DNA of 64,000 nucleotides, taken from the NCBI RefSeq assembly GCF_016863315.1, contig NZ_BOOQ01000002.1, positions 372,001-436,000 of the forward strand. The letters are read 5' to 3'. Position 1 is the stretch's first letter. Each line of letters opens with the position of its first letter. The DNA is from Planotetraspora silvatica (GTDB taxonomy: Bacteria; Actinomycetota; Actinomycetes; Streptosporangiales; Streptosporangiaceae). This document shows positions 1 to 8,052 of this stretch, piece by piece. The notes beneath the pieces are model-generated. The model was given only the letters and a program-made list of their open reading frames with translations. It was not told the DNA's origin and made no database searches. The translations under genes and the position numbers were made by a program.

Positions 1-626
1 TCGCCGCGTACCAGGTAGGCCAGCAGGAGAGTGGCACCGAGCTCGACCAGGCCGTCGGTCCAGGCACCGGAGCCGACGTCGGCGAGCACGGCCTCACCGA
101 CCTCCACCGCGGCGGAGAAGTCGCCCCGCTCCCTGTGGCACCGGCACATCGCGAGCGCCACGGCGATCTTCCGCTCGGCCGTCACGGCCTCGGATTCGCT
201 GAGCTCGGACAGTACGGCGATCGCCTCACCCAGCTCGCCGCAGGCCTCGAGGGCGAGGGCGAAGCCGTACTGGGCGTCCTGCCGGAGCGACGCGAGTCCG
301 GCGAGGCTGTTGTCGGCCAACAGCTCCGCGTAACGCCGTCTGGCCTCGGCGACCTCGCCGTTCTCGAGAGCCATGCGTGCGAAGCTCAGCCCGACCTCGA
401 GCTCCTGCATCTGCTCGGCGGTCACGCCGTTGACGAGATAGGTCAGCGAGCAGTCCAGTTTCTGCGCGAGCAGCTCCAGGACGGCGGGGGTCGGCGTCCG
501 CTTGCCACTTTCGATCAGGGACACGTAGCTATCCGAAAGTTCCGGGTGTGCTAGTTGTGCCTGGGAAAGACCACGCTGACGGCGTATCGCCTTGATTCGC
601 TGACCAACGAGATCTTGCGCAACCAT
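1..626 (-). CDS. XRE-family regulator with TPR-like sensor domain (partial, 3' end missing)
   Basis: About 208 residues are visible and the frame runs off the left edge without a stop. Residues 8-62 form a clear XRE helix-turn-helix (QRIKAIRRQRGLSQAQLA, then SDSYVSLIESGKRTPTPAVL). From about residue 70 the sequence is helical and TPR-like (ARMALENGEVAEARRRYAELL, and a second repeat with GELGEAIAVL). This HTH-plus-TPR layout is shared with RRNPP-type peptide-responsive regulators, but also with many actinobacterial regulators whose ligand is unknown. The start is the ATG at 626-624. A short signal-peptide ORF diverges 53 bp away, so a peptide-ligand role is possible, which is inference only. 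Confidence 0.85.
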   Translation of the reverse strand, partial: MVAQDLVGQRIKAIRRQRGLSQAQLAHPELSDSYVSLIESGKRTPTPAVLELLAQKLDCSLTYLVNGVTAEQMQELEVGLSFARMALENGEVAEARRRYAELLADNSLAGLASLRQDAQYGFALALEACGELGEAIAVLSELSESEAVTAERKIAVALAMCRCHRERGDFSAAVEVGEAVLADVGSGAWTDGLVELGATLLLAYLVRG

Positions 627-679
627 GGGCACCTCTTGAGACAATGTGGGCCTACAGCCGAACCGAACGGAGAACCCCC

Positions 680-817
680 GTGCGACGCCGCCGCCTTGCC
701 CTATCCGTACTTGCCGTAATCATTTCGACCACAGTGGTCGTAGTCGGCAATGGTACGACGACCACTGCTAGTTCGTCTCCTATGCGATCATATGAGTTTG
801 CGGCCGGATGCTGCTGA
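680..817 (+). CDS. Short secreted peptide ORF (45 codons), divergent from the XRE-TPR regulator
   Basis: GTG start with GGAG at 669-672, seven bases upstream. The product begins with VRRRR, then a hydrophobic stretch (LALSVLAVIIS, TTVVVVG), a Thr/Ser-rich section and the tail SPMRSYEFAAGCC. That is a basic-hydrophobic signal-peptide layout followed by a very short mature part ending in two cysteines. It is divergent from the XRE-TPR gene, the usual geometry for a regulator and its peptide signal. I recognise no family. It could be a chance ORF, but the ribosome site, the secretion-signal shape and the location argue for a real gene. Confidence 0.5.
   Translation: MRRRRLALSVLAVIISTTVVVVGNGTTTTASSSPMRSYEFAAGCC
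732..767. promoter_or_regulatory. Perfect 10-bp inverted repeat inside the secreted-peptide ORF
   Basis: CAGTGGTCGT at 732-741 is exactly mirrored by ACGACCACTG at 758-767 with 16 bases between. It lies in the part encoding the Val4 and Thr4 runs, so codon constraint alone could create it. It could also be an operator or mRNA hairpin. Confidence 0.4.
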
Positions 818-899
818 TCTCCGACCGCCGCCCGTGCCCGTCCGCGTCCGCGTCCGGGCCCAGGGGGGCTCGGGCTCGGCCGCCGGCCTGAGACCTGAG

Positions 900-2420
900 T
901 CAGCCGGCGCGCAGCGCAAGGAAGAGGTCGACCCGGTCGGCCATGGATGAGAGGTCCTTACCGGTCAGCTCCTCGATCCGGCGGACCCGGTAACGAACAG
1001 TGTTCACGTGGACGTGCAGGCGCTCGGCGCAGCCGTTCCACGAACCCACGCAATCCAGGAAGGTCCCCAGCGTCCGCACCAGTTCGGCCTGGTGCTCACG
1101 GTCGTAGTCGAACAGCGGCCCGAGCAGCCGGTCGGCGAAGGACCTGCGGACATCTCCTGGCACCGTCGCCAGCACAAGCGCGTGAGTGTAGATCTCGTCG
1201 CTGGTGACCACCCCCCCACCACGAGCGTCGGCCATCCGCCGCGCGTGTCCCGCCTCCTCCACGCCGCCGCGTATGGCCGTGGCACCCGTGAGCGCCCCGC
1301 TCACGCCGATGGAGACCCGGGTGCCCGGCAGGCCTTCCGCGAGCAGTTCCGTCCGATCCCGCAGCCGCGCGGCGACCGCGTCGGCCGTCTCCCCGCGGAG
1401 CGGGACCAGGGACACCGCGCCGTCCGCGCCCGCGGCGGCGACCACGCGGCGGTCGAGCAACTCCTCCAGCACCTGACCGCCGAGCGCGGACAGGTCCGGG
1501 CCGTCGGTGGCCCCCCGTCTCGTCGCCGTCGCCGTCACCACGGTGTAAGGCTCGGCGGTGTCGATCCCGCAGGTCCGCAGGCGTGCCGACAGCTCGGACG
1601 GGTCCGTCTGCCCCGCACAGGCGAGGGCGATGAGCTGCTCGGCCAGCCGCCGCTCGACCCGGCGTCCCCCCTCCGTCCGGGTTCGTTCCATGGCCACGCA
1701 CGAGGCCAGCTCGAAGCCGGTCTCGGCGTCGATCTCCCCACGGCACACCAGGGCCCATCCGGACGCGCGGTGGGAGCGATCCACCGTGAAGAGCGTGAAG
1801 ACCTCCTCCCCCGCTTTCCCGACCAGCGTGGGTAGCCGGACGGCGCCGAGATACTCGCGCGCGAGCCGTACGGCATGGGCCTTGGTCAGGTCGCCGGCGA
1901 CGACGGAACCCGCGGCGTTGATCACGGCGGCGGAGATGCCCAGCTCGGCCGAGGTGAGGGTGAGCAGTTCGTCCAGGCCCGCCCCCTCGGCGACGGCGGC
2001 CACGATGCGGCGGCGCCGGCCGAGTGCTCCGCGCAGGTCCCGTGCCTGAGCGGCGGCCAGGCCTCTGCCCACGATCTCCATCACCGCTCCGAAGGACACC
2101 TCCACCGGCACCTTGAACAGAGGAAGCCCCCTGTCACGGCAGGCGGTCACGAGATCATCCGGAATGTGGCCGAGACGGGCGTCACCCGCACCCAGGGCGG
2201 AGACCTCCGCTCTCACCAGGGCGTCGACGAACCCCTGGGAGTCCGCGGGGTCCTGGCGCCACATCAGGCCGGTGAGCACGAGTTCGCCGCCGTCCAGATA
2301 CCGGCCCGGATCGGGCAGGTCGGTGACGAGGGCGCCCGAGATCTCCCTGTCAAGGCTCGACTCACCCGCAAGGAGGCCGAGCCGGAGCTCCGGCATGGCG
2401 AGCAGATCCCTCAGCAGCAT
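900..2420 (-). CDS. PucR-family transcriptional regulator
   Basis: 506 residues, full length for the family. Residues 1-115 match the PucR N-terminal domain (LLRDLLAMPELRLGLLAG start, then the VTDLPDPGRYLDGGELVLTG block). The middle is the GGDEF-like CdaR region, and the C-terminus carries the PucR-type helix-turn-helix (NGCAERLHVHVNTVRYRVRR). PucR-type proteins regulate purine catabolism and other nitrogen or amine pathways. The gene is divergent from a xanthine-dehydrogenase-type molybdopterin subunit, its most likely target. The start ATG is followed by the canonical LLRDLL opening, so it is well supported. Confidence 0.92.
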   Translation of the reverse strand: MLLRDLLAMPELRLGLLAGESSLDREISGALVTDLPDPGRYLDGGELVLTGLMWRQDPADSQGFVDALVRAEVSALGAGDARLGHIPDDLVTACRDRGLPLFKVPVEVSFGAVMEIVGRGLAAAQARDLRGALGRRRRIVAAVAEGAGLDELLTLTSAELGISAAVINAAGSVVAGDLTKAHAVRLAREYLGAVRLPTLVGKAGEEVFTLFTVDRSHRASGWALVCRGEIDAETGFELASCVAMERTRTEGGRRVERRLAEQLIALACAGQTDPSELSARLRTCGIDTAEPYTVVTATATRRGATDGPDLSALGGQVLEELLDRRVVAAAGADGAVSLVPLRGETADAVAARLRDRTELLAEGLPGTRVSIGVSGALTGATAIRGGVEEAGHARRMADARGGGVVTSDEIYTHALVLATVPGDVRRSFADRLLGPLFDYDREHQAELVRTLGTFLDCVGSWNGCAERLHVHVNTVRYRVRRIEELTGKDLSSMADRVDLFLALRAG

Positions 2421-2527
2421 ACGGAACAGCGTATTTGGAGAAACCTACAATCATCGTCAGCTGCCGCCCTCCGGTTTCATCTCACCGCCCCTTGGATGCG
2501 ATGACCTGGGTTGATGTACTTCCATTT

Positions 2528-4759
2528 GTGACCGGCATCAGGACAGGATCTCGCTCGGGAGTCGGCGAGAGCGTGCTGCGGCCCGATGGGACGCTCAAGG
2601 TGACCGGGGAGTTCGCGTACTCCTCGGACCTCTGGCTGGACGGCATGCTCTGGGGAGCGACGCTCCGCAGCCCGCATCCGTCGGCGTGGATCCGCTCCGT
2701 CGACGTGGGCCCCGCCCTGGCCATGCCGGGGGTGTTCGCGGTGCTGACCCATGAGGACGTGCCGGGCGAGAAGTTCTACGGCCTGGAGCACAAGGACCAG
2801 CCCGTGCTGGCGATCGACCAGGTCCGTTACCAGGGCGAGGCGGTGGCGCTCGTCGCGGCCGATCATCCGGAGACCGCCCGCCGCGCGGCCGCGGCCATCG
2901 TCGTCGACTACGAGGTCCGTGAGGCGGTCGTCGACGCCCGCAGGGCCGCCTTCGACCCCTCCTGCCCGCCCGTCCACGCCCACGGCAATCTCGTACGGCA
3001 CCAGCCGGTCAGAGTCGGGTCGACCTTCGACGCGCCGGTCGTCGTGACGGGCGAGTACGAGGTGGGCATGCAGGACCAGGCCTTCCTGGGCCCGGAGTCC
3101 GGTCTGGCCGTGCCCGGCGAGGACGGCGGCGTGGACCTCTACGTCGCCACCCAGTGGCTGCACGTCGACCAGGACCAGGTCGCCCCCTGCCTCGCGCTGC
3201 CCAAGGAGAAGGTGCGCCTCTCGCTCGCCGGGGTCGGCGGCGCGTTCGGCGCCCGCGAGGACCTGTCGATGCAGATCCACGCGTCGATGCTGGCGCTCAG
3301 GACCGGAAAGCCCGTCAAGATCGTGTACGGCCGCGAGGAGTCGTTCTTCGGGCACGTGCACCGCCATCCCGCGCGGATGCGCTACGAACACGGCGCGACG
3401 GCCGACGGCCGGCTCGTCTACGTCAGGGCCGAGATCGTCCTCGACGGCGGCGCGTACTGCTCGTCGTCTCCCGCCGTCGTCGGCAACGCCGCGTCCCTCG
3501 GGGTGGGACCGTACGAGGTCGGCAACGTCTGGATCGACGCGTACGGCGTGTACACGAACAACCCGCCCTGCGGGGCGATGCGCGGGTTCGGCGCCGTGCA
3601 GGCCTGCTACGCCTACGAGTCGCAGATGGACCGGCTGGCCGAGGCCTGCGGCCTGTCCCCCGTCGAGGTCAGGATCCGCAACGCCGTGTCACAGGGGTCG
3701 AAGCTGGCCACCGGCCAGATCGTCGACACCCCCGCGCCCCTGGCCGACATGCTGAGGGAACTCGAGGCCATGCCGGGTCCCGGGGAGCCCTCGGCGGCCA
3801 GGGACCTGCGGTCGCTCCCCGGCGGCGTCGCCCAGACCACGCACGGCGAGGGCGTGCGCCGCGGCGTGGGATACGGGGTGGGCATCAAGAACATCTGCTT
3901 CTCCGAGGGCTTCGACGACTACTCCACGGCCCGGGTGCGCGTGGAACTCCTCGGCGGTGAACCGCACGTGCTCGTGCACACCGCGGCCGCCGAGGTGGGC
4001 CAGGGCCTGATCACTATCAAGGCGCAGATCGCCAGGACCGAACTCGGCATCGACAAGGTCACCATCGCCCCGGCCGACACCTCCGTGGGCTCGGCGGGGT
4101 CCTCGTCGGCGTCCCGGCAGTCCTACGTCACGGGCGGCGCGGTCAAGGCGACCTGCGAAGCCGTACGGGAGCGTCTCGACCGGATGCGGGCCGGCCACCC
4201 CGAGCTGACCCTCGAGGAGCTCCTGGAGCTGTACGGCCCGGTCGAGGAGACGCGAGAGTACCGCCACCGGCCCACCACCCCGATGGACCCGCTCACCGGA
4301 CAGGGCGACTCACACGTGCAGCTCGCGCTGTGCGTCCACAGGGCCGTCGTCGACGTGGACGTCGAGCTGGGCCTGGTCAAGGTCGTCGAGCTCGCGGCCG
4401 TCCAGGACGTCGGGCGGATCCTCAACCCCCTGGCCCTCGAGGGCCAGATCCACGGCGGCACCGCCCAGGGCCTCGGCCTGGCGCTCATGGAGGAGATCCA
4501 GGTCAGGGATGGCAAGGTGCTCAACCCCTCGTTCACCGACTACCTGATCCCGACCATTCTCGACATGCCCCCGATGCGGCTGTCGATCCTGGAGAACCCC
4601 GACCCGCACGCTCCCTACGGCCTGCGCGGGGCCGGCGAGCCGCCGACGTTGTCCTCGACGCCGGCGGTGGCGGCGGCCGTACGGGCGGCGACGGGGCTGG
4701 ACCTCCCCCGCGTCCCGATCCGGCCGGAGGACATCGCGCTCGTGCCGGCGGCCGGCTGA
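2528..4759 (+). CDS. Xanthine dehydrogenase-family molybdopterin-binding subunit (PucD/XdhB-like)
   Basis: About 743 residues. The opening GVGESVLRPDGTLKVTGEF and the Ald_Xan_dh a/b hammerhead are followed by the molybdopterin domain, with GGAFGAREDLS, MRGFGAVQ and the terminal GAGEPP carrying the conserved glutamate that acts as base in molybdenum hydroxylases. It would oxidise a purine or related heterocycle or aldehyde together with FAD and 2Fe-2S subunits, neither of which is nearby. The frame is open to 2435, but 2435 and 2501 lie in the short divergent promoter region. The GTG at 2528 gives a family-like N-terminus, though no strong ribosome site marks it. Confidence 0.88.
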   Translation: MTGIRTGSRSGVGESVLRPDGTLKVTGEFAYSSDLWLDGMLWGATLRSPHPSAWIRSVDVGPALAMPGVFAVLTHEDVPGEKFYGLEHKDQPVLAIDQVRYQGEAVALVAADHPETARRAAAAIVVDYEVREAVVDARRAAFDPSCPPVHAHGNLVRHQPVRVGSTFDAPVVVTGEYEVGMQDQAFLGPESGLAVPGEDGGVDLYVATQWLHVDQDQVAPCLALPKEKVRLSLAGVGGAFGAREDLSMQIHASMLALRTGKPVKIVYGREESFFGHVHRHPARMRYEHGATADGRLVYVRAEIVLDGGAYCSSSPAVVGNAASLGVGPYEVGNVWIDAYGVYTNNPPCGAMRGFGAVQACYAYESQMDRLAEACGLSPVEVRIRNAVSQGSKLATGQIVDTPAPLADMLRELEAMPGPGEPSAARDLRSLPGGVAQTTHGEGVRRGVGYGVGIKNICFSEGFDDYSTARVRVELLGGEPHVLVHTAAAEVGQGLITIKAQIARTELGIDKVTIAPADTSVGSAGSSSASRQSYVTGGAVKATCEAVRERLDRMRAGHPELTLEELLELYGPVEETREYRHRPTTPMDPLTGQGDSHVQLALCVHRAVVDVDVELGLVKVVELAAVQDVGRILNPLALEGQIHGGTAQGLGLALMEEIQVRDGKVLNPSFTDYLIPTILDMPPMRLSILENPDPHAPYGLRGAGEPPTLSSTPAVAAAVRAATGLDLPRVPIRPEDIALVPAAG

Positions 4760-4829
4760 GGGCCTGCCGGCCGGGTTGAGCCGCGGTCCAGGTGTGGTTC
4801 AGCCGCGGTCCAGCCGGGTTGAGCCGAGG

Positions 4830-6641
4830 TCAGCCGAGGTCGCCCGGGTCGCAGGCGACGCCGTCGTTGTCGGCGTCGACGTACCAGTAGTACTCCTGGT
4901 GGACGCCCTTGGTGTACGGGCCGTAGCCGTTGTCGTTGGCCTGCTTGCAGTCCGCGAAGCGCGTGGTCCCCGCCGTGGGTGTGCCGCCGTTCAACGTCCC
5001 GAGCGCCGGCTGCGTGAAGTTCTGCGGGGTCCCCGGCGGCGTGGCGACGGTGTTCGGAGTCGTGGGCGGGAAGGTGCCCGTCTGGCCCGGTAACGGCGTT
5101 CCGGGGGGCGTCAGGCCCGGCTGACCCGGTTGGCCCGTCTGGCCCTGTTGTCCCGTCTGGCCCGGCAGCGAGGACGGAGCGCCGGATCCCTGGCCGGACG
5201 TGGGTCCCGACAACAGCGCCATGATCGCGTCGGCCTGCGTCTTGTCGAAGCCGGCGATGCTGAGGCTGTCCTGGGTGATCGCCTGCGCGACGCGGGGAGC
5301 CGCGATCACCTGATCCCCCACGACGATCGCCAGTTGCTGCCTCACGGTCTCGCGGGTGAGCTCGGCGATCTGCTGACGGCTGGCCGGGGACAGCACCAGG
5401 CGAATCGAGTAGGTGCCGTCCTTCTCCGTCACGGACTCGATCTTCTGCACCGTCGTGACCGTCACGCCGGGGTCGAGCTGGTAACACGTGGTGCCGCTGT
5501 TGTCGGGCACGGCCTCCAAGCCCTCGCAGGGCGCCGCGTGCACACCGGTGACCGGGGCGAAGTGCATCGGGGACAGCAGGCTCTTCACGGGCGTGTCGGA
5601 CAACGGAGGGGCGTCGGGGTTCCGAGTGCTCAGGACCGCGATCGCGCCCAGAACGGTTATCAGCGCGAGGACCACGATGAGGGCGACGACGAGGATGACC
5701 GTCGTCCGGCGGGTCGCGTGGGGAGGCGGCTGCGGCGGCTGGACGGGCACCGGCTGCATGAGGGCCGGGTGCATGAGGGCCGCATGCATGGGCACCGGCG
5801 CCATCGGGTCGGTCGGCGCCGGGGCGGCGGCGGCCGCCTCTCCCGTCGCGATCTCACCGGGTGTGGCCGCGGGAGTCGCGGCTTCGGCACCCGAGGTCGC
5901 AACTCCGGAGGCAGCATCACCAGAGGTCACGGCTCCGGGGGTCACGGCTCCGGGCGTCACGGCTCCGGGGGTCACGGCTCCGGAGGTGGCAGCACCCGAG
6001 GGGACGGCAGAAGCGTCTCCGGGGGTGGCGGCAGCGGCTCCGGAAGTCCCAGGTTCGGCGCCAGGCGAGGAGTCCTTTGACGTGCGCCGCTTCGATTTCT
6101 TCTTATCTGATTTATCCGGCATTGATGCGTCATCGCCGGATTTGTCACGACCGGCTCCGCGGCGGCCGCGCCACCTGCCGCGCCTCTTGCCGCCGCTCTC
6201 TCCGCCGGCCGCTTCACCACTGCCGTCGGTCCCATCACCAGCGCTGAGTTCACGACCGCCACCGGATTCACTGGCGCCAGACTCACCACTTGCGCCGGGT
6301 CCACCACTGGCACCCGGGCGACCGTCATCGGGGGTGACGTCGCCCTTCACCCCTTCGCGAGCCGTCTCGCGGGAATTCACGCTCTCAGGGCGTCCGGCAT
6401 CCGGCCCGTCCGGGGCGGAGGCGGCCGCCGTCCTTTCTTGCGCCACACCGTTCCGTCCTTGGCGCGCCGACTCCTCGGCCCCGCCTCCTTGACCACCGAA
6501 CCCGGCGGGCGCTGTGGGCCCGGAGGGCGGGGATCCGGATCCGCCCGAAACCTCGAACGATCCGGCGCCGCCTGCCGGCGGACCGGCCCGCCCGTCATCC
6601 GGCACGGCCGCGTTCTGCATCCCTACCTCGATCCCAGCCAT
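4830..6641 (-). CDS. Membrane-anchored protein with SecD-P1-like domain and C-terminal Excalibur domain
   Basis: 603 residues. About 310 residues are low-complexity Gly/Ser/Ala/Pro with tandem TPGAV repeats and basic patches. A single transmembrane helix follows near 312-337 (TVILVVALIVVLALITVLGA). The next 130 residues resemble the periplasmic P1/head region of SecD (VVGDQVIAAPRVAQAI and SIAGFDKTQADAI). A Gly/Pro/Gln linker then leads to a C-terminal Excalibur calcium-binding domain (FADCKQAND, ending DADNDGVACDPGD). The domain calls rest on motif resemblance. A surface role is likely; the specific function is unknown. The start could also be the ATG seven codons downstream. Confidence 0.8.
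   Translation of the reverse strand: MAGIEVGMQNAAVPDDGRAGPPAGGAGSFEVSGGSGSPPSGPTAPAGFGGQGGGAEESARQGRNGVAQERTAAASAPDGPDAGRPESVNSRETAREGVKGDVTPDDGRPGASGGPGASGESGASESGGGRELSAGDGTDGSGEAAGGESGGKRRGRWRGRRGAGRDKSGDDASMPDKSDKKKSKRRTSKDSSPGAEPGTSGAAAATPGDASAVPSGAATSGAVTPGAVTPGAVTPGAVTSGDAASGVATSGAEAATPAATPGEIATGEAAAAAPAPTDPMAPVPMHAALMHPALMQPVPVQPPQPPPHATRRTTVILVVALIVVLALITVLGAIAVLSTRNPDAPPLSDTPVKSLLSPMHFAPVTGVHAAPCEGLEAVPDNSGTTCYQLDPGVTVTTVQKIESVTEKDGTYSIRLVLSPASRQQIAELTRETVRQQLAIVVGDQVIAAPRVAQAITQDSLSIAGFDKTQADAIMALLSGPTSGQGSGAPSSLPGQTGQQGQTGQPGQPGLTPPGTPLPGQTGTFPPTTPNTVATPPGTPQNFTQPALGTLNGGTPTAGTTRFADCKQANDNGYGPYTKGVHQEYYWYVDADNDGVACDPGDLG
5929..5988. repeat. In-frame 15-bp tandem repeat (TPGAV units)
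   Basis: About four near-identical copies of a 15-bp unit containing GTCACGGCTCCGGGG lie inside the surface-protein gene and encode TPGAV/TSGAV repeats in its low-complexity stalk. Such tracts vary in copy number by slippage. Confidence 0.7.
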
Positions 6642-6733
6642 CGATCGCAGAGCCTACCCACCTATGCCAATGCCAGGTAATCGGACAATCATGCGCAGGC
6701 AAGCTGAAGACCCTATTGACAATTTGTCGTGAA

Positions 6734-6783
6734 TGTCCGCCAAATGCTTGCGCGTTGCCGCCTGACGTAGACGTTTGCGGACA
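6734..6783. promoter_or_regulatory. Promoter-region inverted repeat upstream of ald
   Basis: TGTCCGCCAAA at 6734-6744 is mirrored, with one extra base, by TTTGCGGACA at 6774-6783, ending 14 bases before the ald start. A shorter odd palindrome GACAA-T-TTGTC lies at 6718-6728. Both are candidate operators. Confidence 0.4.
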
Positions 6784-6797
6784 ACCAGAGTGAAGGG

Positions 6798-7916
6798 ATG
6801 AAGGTCGGAGTTCCCCGCGAGATCAAGACCCACGAGTACCGGGTCGCGCTCACACCGGCGGGGGTTCACGAGTTCGCGCGGAAAGGCCACCAGGTCCTCG
6901 TCGAGCACGACGCCGGCAAGGGGTCTTCTGTACCCGACGACGACTTCGCCGCCGCGGGCGCCACGATCATCGACTCGGCCGACGACGTATGGGCGGAAGC
7001 CGACCTGATCCTGAAGGTCAAGGAGCCCGTGCCCGCCGAGTATCACCGGATGCGCAAGGGTCAGGTGCTGTTCACCTACCTGCACCTGGCGGCGTCGGAG
7101 GCGTGCACGAGGGCGTTGCTGGACTCAGGGGTCACCGGAATCGCCTACGAGACCGTGCAGACGGCCGACGGCGCTCTGCCTCTGCTGGCGCCCATGTCCG
7201 AGGTGGCGGGCCGGTTGGCCCCCCAGGTCGGGGCGTACCACCTGATGCGGCAGGGCGGCGGCCGCGGGGTCCTGATGGGCGGCGTGCCCGGGGTCTATCC
7301 CGCGAAGGTGGTGGTCATCGGCGCGGGCGTGTCCGGCATGAACGCCGCGGCGATCGCCGCCGGCATGCAGGCACAGGTGCTGCTGCTCGACCTGAACGTC
7401 GACCGGCTCCGCCAGGCGGACCTGATCTATCAGGGGAAGGTCGGGACCGTCGCGTCCAACGCGTACGAGATCGAGCGGGCGGTCACGGACGCCGACCTCG
7501 TGGTCGGCGCGGTGCTCGTGCCGGGCGCGAAGGCGCCGACGCTCGTCAGCAACGCGCTCGTCGCACGGATGAAGACGGGCTCGGTGCTGGTCGACATCTC
7601 GATCGACCAGGGCGGCTGCTTCGAGGACTCACGTCCCACGACCCACGCCGACCCGGTCTACCGCGTGCACGACTCGGTGTTCTACTGCGTCGCCAACATG
7701 CCGGGGGCCGTGCCGCACACCTCGACGTACGCGCTGACGAACGTGACCCTGCCGTACGCCCTGGCCATCGCCGACCGGGGCTGGCGGGAGGCTCTCACGG
7801 CCGATCCCGCGCTCGCGCTCGGGCTCAACACCCATGAGGGCCATCTGACCAGCCGGCCCGTCGCCGAGGCCCACGGGCTGGAGGCGGTGCCGGTCACGCG
7901 GGTGCTCGTCCCCTGA
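6798..7916 (+). CDS. ald: Alanine dehydrogenase
   Basis: 372 residues, the family's usual length. It catalyses reversible NAD-dependent deamination of L-alanine to pyruvate and ammonia in the cytosol. The N-terminus MKVGVPREIKTHEYRVALTP is canonical. Lys75 (ILKVKEP) and His96 (YLHLA) fall where the catalytic Lys and His lie in characterised enzymes. The dinucleotide-binding loop is VVIGAGVSGMNAA near residues 172-184, and DISIDQGGCFE and HTSTYALTN are conserved. It is a single gene with its own terminator and inverted repeats upstream. Confidence 0.97.
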   Translation: MKVGVPREIKTHEYRVALTPAGVHEFARKGHQVLVEHDAGKGSSVPDDDFAAAGATIIDSADDVWAEADLILKVKEPVPAEYHRMRKGQVLFTYLHLAASEACTRALLDSGVTGIAYETVQTADGALPLLAPMSEVAGRLAPQVGAYHLMRQGGGRGVLMGGVPGVYPAKVVVIGAGVSGMNAAAIAAGMQAQVLLLDLNVDRLRQADLIYQGKVGTVASNAYEIERAVTDADLVVGAVLVPGAKAPTLVSNALVARMKTGSVLVDISIDQGGCFEDSRPTTHADPVYRVHDSVFYCVANMPGAVPHTSTYALTNVTLPYALAIADRGWREALTADPALALGLNTHEGHLTSRPVAEAHGLEAVPVTRVLVP

Positions 7917-7941
7917 GGTCCTCGAGGTCCCCGCGGAGACG

Positions 7942-7980
7942 GTACGGCCCGGCGGGCGCTGTCGCACCGCCGGGCCGTAC
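7942..7980. terminator. Bidirectional terminator between ald and the DUF3105 gene
   Basis: A perfect 14-bp stem (GTACGGCCCGGCGG at 7942-7955, mirrored at 7967-7980) with an 11-base loop lies just after the ald stop. It separates two convergent genes. There is no T-tract, as is common in actinomycetes. Confidence 0.8.
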
Positions 7981-7982
7981 GC

Positions 7983-8052
7983 CGTTGTAGGTCAGTCGTT
8001 GTAGGTCAGTCGTTGTGGATCAGTCGTTGTGGACCAGTCGTTGTGCGTCAGG
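7983..8052. repeat. Five-copy 14-bp tandem repeat at the DUF3105 3' end
   Basis: Five contiguous 14-bp units follow CGTTGTRGRYCAGT at 7983, 7997, 8011, 8025 and 8039. The first two are identical and the later ones diverge. The last unit overlaps the stop codon of the minus-strand DUF3105 gene. Confidence 0.85.
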
